A stretch of 64,000 nucleotides of DNA from Inquilinus sp052113205 (lineage in GTDB: Bacteria > Pseudomonadota > Alphaproteobacteria > DSM-16000 > Inquilinaceae). The position numbers and the translations under genes are program-made. The notes below the pieces were generated by a model, which made no database searches, had not been told where the DNA came from, and worked only from the letters and a program-made list of their open reading frames with translations. The DNA is taken from contig NZ_JBFRCU010000022.1 in the NCBI RefSeq assembly GCF_052113205.1, positions 18,596 to 82,595 on the forward strand, written 5' to 3'. This document shows, in pieces, positions 1 to 7,948 of this stretch (the stretch's first letter is position 1; every line of letters starts with the position of its first letter).

Positions 1-557
1 CCGAGCTGCCCCTTGTCGGCGGGTTCGCCTGCCTGGATTTCTGCAACACGCTGTCCGGCTGGGGCGGGCCTGGGCCGCGGGAGCGGGCCGGCGACCCCGC
101 CGCACTGGCCGCCTGGTGCGCGCGGGCCTTCGGCGAGACGCCCCAAATCGACCGGGAGGAGTGGTCGCGGCTGATCCGGCTGCGCGCGGCGCTGCATGCG
201 GTATTCGACGCCATCGCGCTCCAGGTCGAGCCGCCTCCCGAAGCGGTCGCCCTGTTGGAGCACGAGGTGGCGGAGGCGGCGGCTCGCCGCCGGCTGATCG
301 TCACCGCGGCCGGCGGCGCCTGGCAGGATGAGCCTCCCGTCGACGGTGCGGCGGTGCGACATCGCCTGGCCATGGACGCGCTCGACCTGCTGCTGCGGGG
401 CGAGCCGGCGCGGCTGAAGCGCTGTGCCGGCCATGACTGCGCCTGGCTGTTCTATGACCGCAGCAAGAACGCCAGCCGCCGCTGGTGCCTGATGGCCGAT
501 TGCGGCACCACCGACAAGGTCCGCCGCTTCCGCCAGCGGCAGCGGTCCGGGGCTTGA
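1..557 (+). CDS. ABATE/CGNR zinc-finger domain protein (5' end missing)
   Basis: The open frame runs in from the left edge (first full codon at base 3) and stops at 555-557. The visible part starts inside an ABATE-type domain (a LDFCNT-like motif about 10 residues in). It ends in a C-terminal zinc-finger region with the pattern C-x4-C, then SRRWCLMADC. Proteins of this family are putative transcriptional regulators whose zinc finger is named after a CGNR signature. Here that signature reads CGTT followed by DK, so the two last signature residues are replaced while the four cysteines are kept. No neighbour supports a specific target. The true start lies outside the window. Confidence 0.8.
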   Translation, partial: ELPLVGGFACLDFCNTLSGWGGPGPRERAGDPAALAAWCARAFGETPQIDREEWSRLIRLRAALHAVFDAIALQVEPPPEAVALLEHEVAEAAARRRLIVTAAGGAWQDEPPVDGAAVRHRLAMDALDLLLRGEPARLKRCAGHDCAWLFYDRSKNASRRWCLMADCGTTDKVRRFRQRQRSGA

Positions 558-567
558 GACCGGCCTG

Positions 568-1119
568 TCAGCCTATTCGGCGGTACAGGCCCGGATAGTC
601 CAGCACCAGCTCGTTGGCGTCGGTGCTGATTTCGGCGGTGAAGCCGCTGCCGTCCAGCGATTCGTATCGCCAGCGCCGCAGCGCCAGCGCGGTGTAGCGC
701 TGCGAGGCGGCGAAGGGCGTCAGGTCCGGCAGCGGCAGATACGCCACCTTGATCTCGGCCGATTCGCCGGGCCCAAGCCTCAGCCGCCGGATCGGCAGCG
801 TGTTGGTGAAGGGTGTCGCCACCAGGTCGACATCGATGCAGCCGTCCAGCTGCGGCAGCGGCGTGCCGTCGCCGGTGGTCCAGGTGCCGCCGCCATCGGC
901 CAGGAGGCGCAGCCGCCGGTCCCCGGCATGGTCGGTCACCGCCACCGACCGCACCCGCCATTCGGCGTCCATCACGATGGTGTAGGTCAGCGCCCACTCC
1001 ACCCCCTCATCGCCGCCGATCACCACGCTGTCGGCCTGGATCCAGGCGCCGCTGCGGTGCAGCCGCAGATGCTCCAGGCCGACGCCTTCGGCCGGAGCCC
1101 ACCGGACATGTCGATCCAT
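568..1119 (-). CDS. putative glycolipid-binding domain protein (DUF1089 type)
   Basis: A 183-residue protein without signal peptide or membrane segment. Its layout (RW near the N-terminus, a predicted all-beta body, LDYPGLYRRI-type C-terminus) matches the putative glycolipid-binding family PF06475. The start at 1119 is preceded by GGGAGA about 7 bases upstream. The family has a beta-barrel-like fold and no proven reaction. It converges on the preceding gene, leaving a 10-base gap, and is divergent from the pyrimidine operon. A function in that operon is not implied. Confidence 0.7.
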   Translation of the reverse strand: MDRHVRWAPAEGVGLEHLRLHRSGAWIQADSVVIGGDEGVEWALTYTIVMDAEWRVRSVAVTDHAGDRRLRLLADGGGTWTTGDGTPLPQLDGCIDVDLVATPFTNTLPIRRLRLGPGESAEIKVAYLPLPDLTPFAASQRYTALALRRWRYESLDGSGFTAEISTDANELVLDYPGLYRRIG

Positions 1120-1225
1120 GCGCCGTCTCCCGTGCGCTTGTTCCTATCGTTCTCGAAACGTTCCTAGCATGATTCGGTTCCCCGCAACAAACGAGACTGA
1201 TACTGATTCTCAATTCAAAATAGAG

Positions 1226-1253
1226 TTGACCATTTGGTCAGGTTCTCGATACC
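1226..1253 (+). promoter_or_regulatory. RutR-like operator overlapping a candidate promoter of the pyrimidine operon
   Basis: TTGACCATTTGGTCAG at 1226-1241 matches 13 of the 14 fixed positions of the RutR consensus known from E. coli (TTGACCA, two free bases, TGGTCAA). The inner arms TGACCA/TGGTCA are a perfect inverted repeat. The same TTGACC can serve as a -35 box, with GATACC at 1248-1253 as a weak -10 after 16 bases, so a bound regulator would block transcription. RutR is a TetR-family repressor that senses uracil. The downstream genes are pyrimidine-degrading, which makes the match functionally coherent. The remaining gap up to the preT start (1254-1374) shows nothing else I recognise. 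Confidence 0.65.
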
Positions 1254-1374
1254 GTCTCGCTTCAGGAGAGGCGGGGCCGCGGGCGAGAACCGGAAAATCC
1301 GGGCGCGGCGCCAAGTCATGACGGACGGGATCGACAGGCGGAGCGCCGGTCGGGCCGGCCATCGGAGGCTGGGA

Positions 1375-2733
1375 ATGACGACGGGATCCGACATCGTGGC
1401 CGAGCGCCTGGGCGCCGACCGCATCGCCGAGGAGTTCGCGGAGATCCATCCGCCGCTCGACCGGCGCACCGCGCTGATCGAATCCAGCCGCTGCTATTTC
1501 TGCTACGACGCACCCTGCATCGAGGCCTGCCCGACCGGGATCGACATCCCGGCCTTCATCAAGGGCATCGCCACCGACAATGTGAAGGGCGCGGCGCAGG
1601 CCATCCTGAGCGCCAACATCATGGGCGGCATGTGCGCCCGGGTCTGCCCGGTGGAGGAGCTGTGCGAGGACGCCTGCGTCCGCAATCACCAGGAGGAGAA
1701 GCCGGTGGCGATCAGCGCCCTGCAGCGCTACGCCACCGACCATGTGTTCCTGCGCGGCGAGCAGCTGTTCAGCCGCGCGCCGTCGACCGGCAAGCGCATC
1801 GCCGTGGTCGGCGCGGGCCCGGCCGGCCTCGCCTGCGCCCACCGCCTCGCCATGCTCGGCCATGACGTGGTGGTGTTCGAGGCCAAGGCCAAGGGCGGCG
1901 GGCTGAACGAATACGGCCTCGCCGCCTACAAGATGGCCGATGATTTCGCCCAGGCCGAGCTGGCCTATATCCTCGAGATCGGCGGCATCGAGATCCACAC
2001 CGGCATGGCGCTGGGCCGCGACATCTCCTTGAGCGAGCTGCGCCGCGACTACGACGCCGTGTTCCTCGGCCTCGGCCACAACGCCGTTAACGCNCTGGGC
2101 TGCGATGGCGAGGCCCTGGCCGGGGTGGAAAGCGCGGTCGACTTCATCGCCCGGCTGCGCCAGGCGCCGGACAAGCGGACGGTGCCGGTCGGCCGCCGCG
2201 TCGTCGTGATCGGCGGCGGCAACACCGCGATCGACGCCGCGACCCAGGCCAAGCGGCTGGGGGCGGAGGAGGTGACGCTGGTCTACCGCCGCGGCGCCGA
2301 ACAGATGTCCGCCACCTGGAAGGAGCAGGACTGGACCCAGGTCAACGGCGTCACTGTCCGGCACTGGGCGCAGCCGCGCCGTATCCTGGGCTGGCCGGCC
2401 AATGGCCGCGGCCCGTCGGTGAAGGAGGTCGAGTTCGAGCACACCCAGCTCGACGTCCAGGGCCGCCTGACCGGCACCGGCGACCGCTTCACCGTGCTGG
2501 CCGACCAGGTCTTCACCGCCATCGGCCAGTACCTCGTGCCCTCGGCCTTTGCCAATGAGGCCGAGACGCTGGACATGGCCGGCAACCGCATCGCCGTGAA
2601 TGAGGAGCGGCAGACCTCGCTGTCCGGCGTCTGGGCCGGCGGCGACTGCGTGCCCGGCCAGGACCTGACCGTCAGCGCCGTGCAGGACGGCAAGCTGGCG
2701 GCGCTGTCGATCGACCGGGCGCTGCGGCGCTGA
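1375..2733 (+). CDS. preT: NAD(P)H-dependent dihydropyrimidine dehydrogenase, PreT subunit
   Basis: Electron-input subunit of the bacterial dihydropyrimidine dehydrogenase that reduces uracil and thymine. It carries an N-terminal Fe-S domain (C40, C43, C48, C52 and C87, C91, C97, C101), then an FAD Rossmann motif GAGPAG at about 146-151 and an NAD(P)H motif IGGGNTAIDAA further on, the GltD/PreT-like order. The ATG at 1375 follows GGAGG. The frame stays open upstream to 1234 but no other start has a ribosome site. The ambiguous base at 2094 is the third base of codon 240 and leaves Ala. PreA lies downstream, but a toxin-antitoxin pair has come between them. Confidence 0.93.
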   Translation: MTTGSDIVAERLGADRIAEEFAEIHPPLDRRTALIESSRCYFCYDAPCIEACPTGIDIPAFIKGIATDNVKGAAQAILSANIMGGMCARVCPVEELCEDACVRNHQEEKPVAISALQRYATDHVFLRGEQLFSRAPSTGKRIAVVGAGPAGLACAHRLAMLGHDVVVFEAKAKGGGLNEYGLAAYKMADDFAQAELAYILEIGGIEIHTGMALGRDISLSELRRDYDAVFLGLGHNAVNXLGCDGEALAGVESAVDFIARLRQAPDKRTVPVGRRVVVIGGGNTAIDAATQAKRLGAEEVTLVYRRGAEQMSATWKEQDWTQVNGVTVRHWAQPRRILGWPANGRGPSVKEVEFEHTQLDVQGRLTGTGDRFTVLADQVFTAIGQYLVPSAFANEAETLDMAGNRIAVNEERQTSLSGVWAGGDCVPGQDLTVSAVQDGKLAALSIDRALRR

Positions 2734-2738
2734 ATGTG

Positions 2739-2750
2739 CTACATTGGTAG
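2739..2750 (+). promoter_or_regulatory. candidate autoregulatory operator of the toxin-antitoxin pair
   Basis: CTAC-ATTG-GTAG forms a short inverted repeat in the 38-base gap between preT and the antitoxin gene. Phd/YefM antitoxins usually bind a palindrome right in front of their own gene, so the position is right. The arms are only four bases, so this is a suggestion. Confidence 0.3.
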
Positions 2751-2771
2751 TGCATTCGGAGGAGCGATGCC

Positions 2772-3080
2772 ATGAGCGACGGATCCAGCACCACCATCAC
2801 CCTGCGCGAGGCCAATCAGGGCTTCGCCGAGATGATCCGCGCGGTCGAATCCGGCCAGGAATTCGTCATCACCCGCCGCGGCGAGCCGGTGGCACGGGTG
2901 GTGCCGGTGTCGCGCCGGCGCGTCCTGACACCGTCCCAGCAGGCGGCGCTGGAGCGCACGCGGGCGCGTATGGCGCAGGGGTTTGAACTGGGTGGGTGGC
3001 CCGGCCGCGATGCCATCTATAATGAGCGAGACGATGAGCTGGCGCGCAGGCGCGCTGAGAGCAGGCGTGGCGAGAAATGA
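2772..3080 (+). CDS. Phd/YefM-type antitoxin
   Basis: A 102-residue protein whose N-terminal half follows the Phd/YefM pattern: a short strand, then LREANQGFAEMIRAVESG and ITRRGEPVARVVPV. This is the DNA-binding fold that also represses the operon. The C-terminal half is basic and likely disordered, as expected for the part that wraps the toxin. The start at 2772 follows GGAGGAG with 7 bases spacing. Its end overlaps the toxin start by four bases (ATGA), so the two are translationally coupled. Confidence 0.85.
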   Translation: MSDGSSTTITLREANQGFAEMIRAVESGQEFVITRRGEPVARVVPVSRRRVLTPSQQAALERTRARMAQGFELGGWPGRDAIYNERDDELARRRAESRRGEK

Positions 3081-3532
3081 GTCATCGCTTCTCGCTCGAC
3101 GCCAACGTCCTGTTCTACGCGATGGACCGGACCGATCCAGTCAAGTACCGCCGAGCGGTCGATATCGTCGGCCGCTCGGCGGATGCCGATTGCGTCATGA
3201 CGCTTCAGACGCTGGGAGAGTTCTTCCACTCGAGCTCGCGCAAGCGGCCGGGCGAACGCACCACGATGGCTGAACAGACCCGGGATTGGCTGGAGCTGTT
3301 TCCGATCGTCGCGTCGACGCCGAAGCTGCTGCCCCAGGCTTTGCAGTTGGTCGAGCAGGGACAGGCATCGTTCTGGGACGCGATGCTGGTGGCAACCGTG
3401 GCCGAAGCCGGCTGCACCACGCTGCTGAGCGAGGACATGGCGGACGGCGTGGCGCTGGGCGGTGTCACCGTGCGCAACCCGTTCCGGGGCGACCGGCTGC
3501 CGGATGAGATCGAGGCGCTGTTGACGGTTTGA
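3077..3532 (+). CDS. PIN-domain ribonuclease toxin (VapC-like)
   Basis: A 151-residue PIN protein. The four acidic residues of the PIN active site can be placed at D8 (SLDANVLFY), E48 (TLGEFF), D101 (SFWDAMLVA) and D120 (LLSEDM). These bind Mg or Mn for RNA cleavage. The length is slightly above the usual 130-140 residues. It forms an overlapping pair with the Phd-like antitoxin. The pair sits between preT and preA, genes that normally adjoin and encode one enzyme, which points to a later insertion of the module. Confidence 0.88.
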   Translation: MSHRFSLDANVLFYAMDRTDPVKYRRAVDIVGRSADADCVMTLQTLGEFFHSSSRKRPGERTTMAEQTRDWLELFPIVASTPKLLPQALQLVEQGQASFWDAMLVATVAEAGCTTLLSEDMADGVALGGVTVRNPFRGDRLPDEIEALLTV

Positions 3533-3603
3533 CCCGGCCGGCGCCGCCGGTCGGACGAGATGCAAACGGCCGTAGAGCCGGGGAACACCAGCTGGAGGCT
3601 GTC

Positions 3604-4884
3604 ATGGCCGATCTGAGCAACAACTTCGTGGGGATCCGCTCCCCGAACCCATACTGGCTGGCCTCGGCGCCGCCGACGGACAAGGAGTACAACGTCGTCC
3701 GTGCCTTCCGCGCCGGCTGGGGCGGGGTGGTGTGGAAGACGCTGGGCGAGGACCCGCCGGTGGTCAACGTCTCCTCCCGCTACGGCGCCGTCAGCTACAA
3801 CGGCACCCGGGTCGCCGGCCTGAACAACATCGAGCTGATCACCGACCGGCCGCTGGAGCTGAACCTGCGCGAGATCAAGCAGGTCAAGCGCGACTGGCCG
3901 GACCGGGCGATGATCGTGTCGCTGATGGTGCCGTGCGAGGAGCAGAGCTGGAAGTCGATCCTGCCGCTGGTCGAGGACACCGGCGCCGACGGCATCGAGC
4001 TGAATTTCGGCTGCCCGCACGGCATGTCCGAGCGCGGCATGGGCTCCGCCGTCGGCCAGGTGCCGGAATATGTCGAGATGGTCGCGCGCTGGTGCAAGCA
4101 GTACACGCGCATGCCGGTGATCGTGAAGCTGACGCCGAACATCACCAACATCCTGGGGCCGGCCCGGGCGGCCAAGCGCGGCGGCGCCGACGCGGTGTCG
4201 CTGATCAACACCATCCAGTCGATCGTGTCGATCGACCTCGACCTGATGGCGCCGACGCCTACCGTCGACGGCTTGGGCACCCATGGCGGCTATTGCGGCC
4301 CGGCGGTGAAGCCGATCGCGCTGCGCATGGTCGGGCAGATCGCCCGCGACCCGGAATGCCAGGGCATGGCGATCTCGGCGATCGGCGGCATCTCGACCTG
4401 GCGCGACGCGGCGGAGTTCATGGCGCTGGGCGCCACCAACGTCCAGGTCTGCACCGCGGCGATGACCCACGGCTTCAAGATCGTCGAGGACATGTCGTCC
4501 GGCTTGGCCAACTGGATGGACCAGAAGGGCTATGCCGGCACCCGCGCCTTCCAGGGGCTGGCGGTGCCGAACTTCGTCGAATGGCAGGACCTGAACATCA
4601 ACTTCAAGTCGGTCGCCAACATCAACCAGGACGCCTGCATCCAGTGCGGCAAGTGCTACATCGCCTGTGAGGACACCTCGCACCAGTCGATCTTCAAGCT
4701 GCGCACGCCGGAGGGCGCACGGCGCTACGAGATCAACGAGGAAGAGTGCGTCGGCTGCAACCTGTGCATGCATGTCTGCCCGGTCGACGACTGCATCACC
4801 ATGGAGACGGTCGACACCGGCCGGCCCTATCTGAACTGGCAGCACCACCCCAACAACCCGATGCGCAAGGACGCTGCCGAATAA
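3604..4884 (+). CDS. preA: NAD-dependent dihydropyrimidine dehydrogenase, PreA subunit
   Basis: Catalytic subunit that reduces uracil or thymine to the 5,6-dihydro form. A dihydroorotate dehydrogenase-like FMN barrel fills about 330 residues (motifs NFGCPHGMSERGMGS, IVKLTPNI, AISAIGGI). A C-terminal ferredoxin domain follows with two 4Fe-4S motifs: C345, C348, C351, C355 and C382, C385, C388, C392. The ATG at 3604 follows GGAGG. The frame is open back to 3529 but lacks a better start. The 71-base leader after the toxin gene has no obvious promoter, so expression probably comes from the operon promoter or from within the toxin-antitoxin unit. Confidence 0.93.
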   Translation: MADLSNNFVGIRSPNPYWLASAPPTDKEYNVVRAFRAGWGGVVWKTLGEDPPVVNVSSRYGAVSYNGTRVAGLNNIELITDRPLELNLREIKQVKRDWPDRAMIVSLMVPCEEQSWKSILPLVEDTGADGIELNFGCPHGMSERGMGSAVGQVPEYVEMVARWCKQYTRMPVIVKLTPNITNILGPARAAKRGGADAVSLINTIQSIVSIDLDLMAPTPTVDGLGTHGGYCGPAVKPIALRMVGQIARDPECQGMAISAIGGISTWRDAAEFMALGATNVQVCTAAMTHGFKIVEDMSSGLANWMDQKGYAGTRAFQGLAVPNFVEWQDLNINFKSVANINQDACIQCGKCYIACEDTSHQSIFKLRTPEGARRYEINEEECVGCNLCMHVCPVDDCITMETVDTGRPYLNWQHHPNNPMRKDAAE

Positions 4885-4895
4885 CCCTCGCAGTT

Positions 4896-4911
4896 GATGC
4901 AATTTGGCATC
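4896..4911 (+). promoter_or_regulatory. short inverted repeat in the preA-lipoprotein gap
   Basis: GATGC-AATTTG-GCATC is a 5-base inverted repeat 12 bases after the preA stop. It is too weak for a terminator and has no T-run. It may be an operator or mean nothing. Confidence 0.2.
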
Positions 4912-4979
4912 GTCGGCTCGGAAGCGATCGGTCATGATGGCGCCCTTCCGATCATTCGATACGAAAAGAAGCGAGGGGA

Positions 4980-5504
4980 ATGATGGCTGTTATGCGACGC
5001 GCGGTGCTGGTGGGGATCGTGGCCGCGGCGCTCGCCGGATGTGCCGGCAAGGAGATGGTGTCCGGACCGGTGGCGGAGGCGAAGATCGACGATTTCGCCG
5101 GCTCCTGGATCGGCTCGAGCCAGCAGGAGGTGCAGCGGGCCTCGGCGGTGATCGTCGAGCCGCGGACCGATGGCGGCTTCCGGCTGTTCTGGCGCAATGT
5201 CCAGGCCGGCGAGGGCACAGACGGGCTGGAGTTCCGCGAGCGCGAGCTGGTCTTCCAGTCCTCGACCCGGCCGAACTTCTGGACCGCCACGGTCCCGGCC
5301 GACCGCGCCTATGCCACCGCCAGCCTGTCGGGCCCGACCCTGACGGTCGAGGTCGTCGGCACCACCCAGGATGGCAAGGTCGAGCGCCAGCTCTATCGCC
5401 GCACCCTGGTCGACACCACCCATCTGAAGCTGGCCTACACCCGCGAGGTGGCGGGCCAGCCGGCCTCCACCATCGAGGGCGAGTTCATCCGCAAGCCGGC
5501 CTGA
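4980..5504 (+). CDS. small lipoprotein of unknown function
   Basis: 174 residues with a basic start, a hydrophobic stretch and a lipobox LAGC, so it should be a lipid-anchored envelope protein. The mature part looks all-beta, with a FAGSWIGSSQQEVQ-type opening and alternating strands, somewhat like small lipocalin-type domains. That is only an impression. GAGGGGAA precedes the ATG pair at 4980/4983. It lies codirectionally between preA and the M20 hydrolase, 29 bases before the latter, so it is probably part of the same transcript. I do not recognise a specific family. Confidence 0.7.
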   Translation: MMAVMRRAVLVGIVAAALAGCAGKEMVSGPVAEAKIDDFAGSWIGSSQQEVQRASAVIVEPRTDGGFRLFWRNVQAGEGTDGLEFRERELVFQSSTRPNFWTATVPADRAYATASLSGPTLTVEVVGTTQDGKVERQLYRRTLVDTTHLKLAYTREVAGQPASTIEGEFIRKPA

Positions 5505-5532
5505 TCGAAGGATCGGGCCCGAGGACGTGACG

Positions 5533-6783
5533 ATGCAGCAGAATATCCAGATCGACCCGCAGCGGCTCTGGGACGCGATCATGGAGACCGCCGAGCTCGG
5601 CAAGACCCCGAAGGGCGGCGTCAGGCGCCTGACCCTGACCGACCTGGACAAGCAGGTGCGGGACTGGTTCCGGACTCAGTGCGAGGCGGTCGGCTGCACC
5701 GTCACGGTCGACGAGGTCGGCAACATGTTCGCCCGCCGGCCGGGCCGGGATGAGTCGCTGCCGCCGATCTGCATCGGCAGCCATCTCGACACCCAGCCGA
5801 CGGGCGGCAAGTTCGACGGCATCCTCGGCGTGCTGTCGGGGCTGGAGCTGCTGCGCACGCTGCACGACACTGGCTACGAGACCAACGCGCCGATCGAGGT
5901 GATCAACTGGACCAATGAGGAAGGCTCCCGCTTCGCCCCGGCGATGCTGGCCTCCGGCGTCTTCGCCGGGGTGTTCACCAAGGAGTACGCCTACAGCCGC
6001 GAGGACCGCGACGGCCAGCGCTTCGGCGACGAGCTGGACCGGATCGGCTATCGCGGCCCGGTCCCGGTCGGGCAGCGCCAGCTCGGCGCGCATTTCGAAC
6101 TGCATATCGAGCAGGGGCCGATCCTCGAGAATGAGGAGAAGGTGATCGGCGTGGTCACCGGCGTGCAGGGCATGCGCTGGTACGAGGTGACGGTGACCGG
6201 CCGCGAGAGCCATGCCGGATCGACCCCGATGCGGCTGCGCCGCGACGCGCTGCGCGGCGCCGCCCGGATGATCGAGGCGGTGATCGCGGTCGGCGACGCC
6301 ACCGCGGATGCGGTCGCCACGGTCGGCTTGGTCGAGGTCCGGCCGAACAGCCGCAACGTCATCCCGGGCGAGGTGTTCTTCACCATCGACTACCGCAACC
6401 CCGACGATGCGAAGATCGGGATGATGGAGAAGGAGGCGCGGGCGGCGATCGACCGGATCGCGGCCGAGCTGAAGCTGGAGGTCAAGGTCGAGGCGATCTG
6501 GGATTCGCCGGCGGTGAAGTTCGACCCGGCCTGCATCGACGCGGTGGAGAACGCCGCCCGGGCCAACGGTTTCAGCCATCGCCGCATCGTCTCCGGCCCC
6601 GGGCATGATTCGGCCTATATCGCCCGGGTGGCACCGACCGCGATGATCTTCGTGCCGTGCCGCGAGGGCATCAGCCACAACGAGGAGGAGAGCATCGAGT
6701 TCGACCATGCCGCCGCCGGGGCCAATGTGCTGCTGCGCGCCGTACTCGACTACGACCGCTCGCTCGAACAGAAGGCGGCCTGA
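5533..6783 (+). CDS. Zn-dependent M20 amidohydrolase, N-carbamoyl-beta-alanine/amino acid amidase type
   Basis: Likely third step of reductive pyrimidine breakdown: hydrolysis of N-carbamoyl-beta-alanine to beta-alanine, CO2 and ammonia. The M20 metal site is visible: H84 (GSHLDTQ), D95 (GKFDG), E129-E130 (NEEGSRF), H191 (HIEQGP) and H382 (ISHNEEE). The dimerisation lid lies between about 210 and 330. Length (416) is usual for HyuC/AmaB proteins. The ATG at 5533 has GAGG 8 bases ahead. A GTG at 5527 is the alternative. Substrate assignment leans on the preTA context; other carbamoyl amino acids or allantoate are possible. Confidence 0.85.
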   Translation: MQQNIQIDPQRLWDAIMETAELGKTPKGGVRRLTLTDLDKQVRDWFRTQCEAVGCTVTVDEVGNMFARRPGRDESLPPICIGSHLDTQPTGGKFDGILGVLSGLELLRTLHDTGYETNAPIEVINWTNEEGSRFAPAMLASGVFAGVFTKEYAYSREDRDGQRFGDELDRIGYRGPVPVGQRQLGAHFELHIEQGPILENEEKVIGVVTGVQGMRWYEVTVTGRESHAGSTPMRLRRDALRGAARMIEAVIAVGDATADAVATVGLVEVRPNSRNVIPGEVFFTIDYRNPDDAKIGMMEKEARAAIDRIAAELKLEVKVEAIWDSPAVKFDPACIDAVENAARANGFSHRRIVSGPGHDSAYIARVAPTAMIFVPCREGISHNEEESIEFDHAAAGANVLLRAVLDYDRSLEQKAA

Positions 6784-6786
6784 GGC

Positions 6787-7608
6787 ATGGCGGTGTCGGC
6801 GGTCCGACAGTCTCCGCGGACGGATTCCGCCGCGCCGCCGGTGGTCGAGGCCCGGCGCCTCGGCCTGACCTTCCAGACCGCCGACGCGCCGGTGGTGGCG
6901 CTGCAGGATGTCGACCTGACCATCGGCGAAGGCGAGTTCGTGTCGCTGATCGGCCCGTCCGGCTGCGGCAAGACCACGCTGATGCGGGTGGTGGCCGACC
7001 TGGTGCGGCCGACCTCCGGCTCGGTCACGGTGAACGGCATGACGCCGGAGCAGGCGCGGCTGGCCCGGGCCTATGGCTATGTGTTCCAGGCTCCGGCGCT
7101 GTATCCCTGGCGCAATGTCCGCCGCAATGTCGAGTTGCCGCTGGAGATCATGGGCGTGCCGGCGGCGGAGCGGCAGGAGCGGGCGCGGGCCGCGCTCGGC
7201 ACCGTCGGGCTGGGCCAGTTCGAGAAGAAGTTCCCGTGGCAGCTCTCCGGCGGCATGCAGCAGCGCGTGTCGATCGCCCGCGCGCTGGGCTTCCAGCCGA
7301 AGCTGCTGCTGATGGACGAGCCCTTCGGCGCGCTCGACGAGATCACCCGCGACAACCTCAACGTCCATCTGCTGGACCTGTGGAACCGCAGCAACCTGAC
7401 CGTGATCTTCGTCACCCATTCGATCCCGGAGGCGGTGTTCCTGTCCTCCAAGATCGTGGTGATGTCGCCGCGGCCGGGCCGGATCCTCGACGTGATCGAC
7501 AGCGACCTGCCACGCCAGCGCGACCTCGACATCCGCGAGACCCCGGAATTCCTCGCCATCGCCCAGCAGGTCCGCGAAGGCCTGCGGGCCGGGCACTCCT
7601 ACGAATGA
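6787..7608 (+). CDS. ABC transporter ATPase, nitrate/taurine/pyrimidine-precursor type
   Basis: 273 residues of the SsuB/TauB/ThiZ-like importer class. Walker A GPSGCGKTT begins at 56, signature LSGGMQQR at 153, Walker B LLLMDEPFGALDE with D177-E178, and a H-loop in VTHSIPEA. It starts three bases after the amidohydrolase stop. With the two permeases and the binding protein downstream it forms a complete importer, probably for a pyrimidine or its breakdown intermediate. A palindromic repeat element separates it from the permease genes. Confidence 0.92.
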   Translation: MAVSAVRQSPRTDSAAPPVVEARRLGLTFQTADAPVVALQDVDLTIGEGEFVSLIGPSGCGKTTLMRVVADLVRPTSGSVTVNGMTPEQARLARAYGYVFQAPALYPWRNVRRNVELPLEIMGVPAAERQERARAALGTVGLGQFEKKFPWQLSGGMQQRVSIARALGFQPKLLLMDEPFGALDEITRDNLNVHLLDLWNRSNLTVIFVTHSIPEAVFLSSKIVVMSPRPGRILDVIDSDLPRQRDLDIRETPEFLAIAQQVREGLRAGHSYE

Positions 7609-7948
7609 TCCCCCAGGTCCAGCGGGATTGTTGTCTCTCCTTCCCGGGCCTGACCCCAGGGCATTCACACATCTTCAGATCCGCAAGACAGACGTCGACA
7701 TCAGAGGGCGTTGCCTCTCCCGCTTGCGGGAGAGGTCGGACATCCGAAGGATGTCCGGGTGAGGGAACGGCTCGGTCTTGCCGAAGGTGTGGCCTCGCCA
7801 CAAGCGAGCGGGTGATCCGCTCATATCCTGGGTGCGGCTGCTCCGGGGGATCGCGGCCGCAGGCCCTCACCCGGAGCCGCTTCGCGTCTCCGACCTCTCC
7901 CGCAAGCGGGAGAGGCAAAGCAAAAGACCGGCTTCTGGGTGGAGCCCC
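7609..7948. repeat. long inverted repeat, family A palindromic element (head-to-head pair)
   Basis: This 340-base gap inside the operon holds no gene. Bases 7711-7740 and 7889-7918 are perfect 30-base inverted copies. Each contains its own small hairpin (CTCTCCCGC/GCGGGAGAG) and is followed inwards by a CCGGGTGAGGG-like flank. Related pairs occur at 33404-33537 and 58334-58466. Such elements are typical dispersed intergenic palindromes (REP/BIME-like). In RNA the pair could fold into one long stem, perhaps tuning the ratio of ATPase to permease message. Confidence 0.85.

Noticed and set aside
2772..3532. Reading the Phd/PIN pair as part of a phage-defence island
   Set aside because: No other defence genes, integrase or restriction genes are near. 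A lone toxin-antitoxin pair does not make a defence system.
3205..4935. 576-codon minus-strand frame opposite preA
   Set aside because: Shadow of preA; no motif, no ribosome site, and it crosses the toxin gene.
5485..7668. 727-codon minus-strand open frame opposite the amidohydrolase and ATPase genes
   Set aside because: Composition (Arg/Asp/His/Ala-rich) is typical of antisense frames in GC-rich DNA. The plus-strand genes carry full catalytic motifs.
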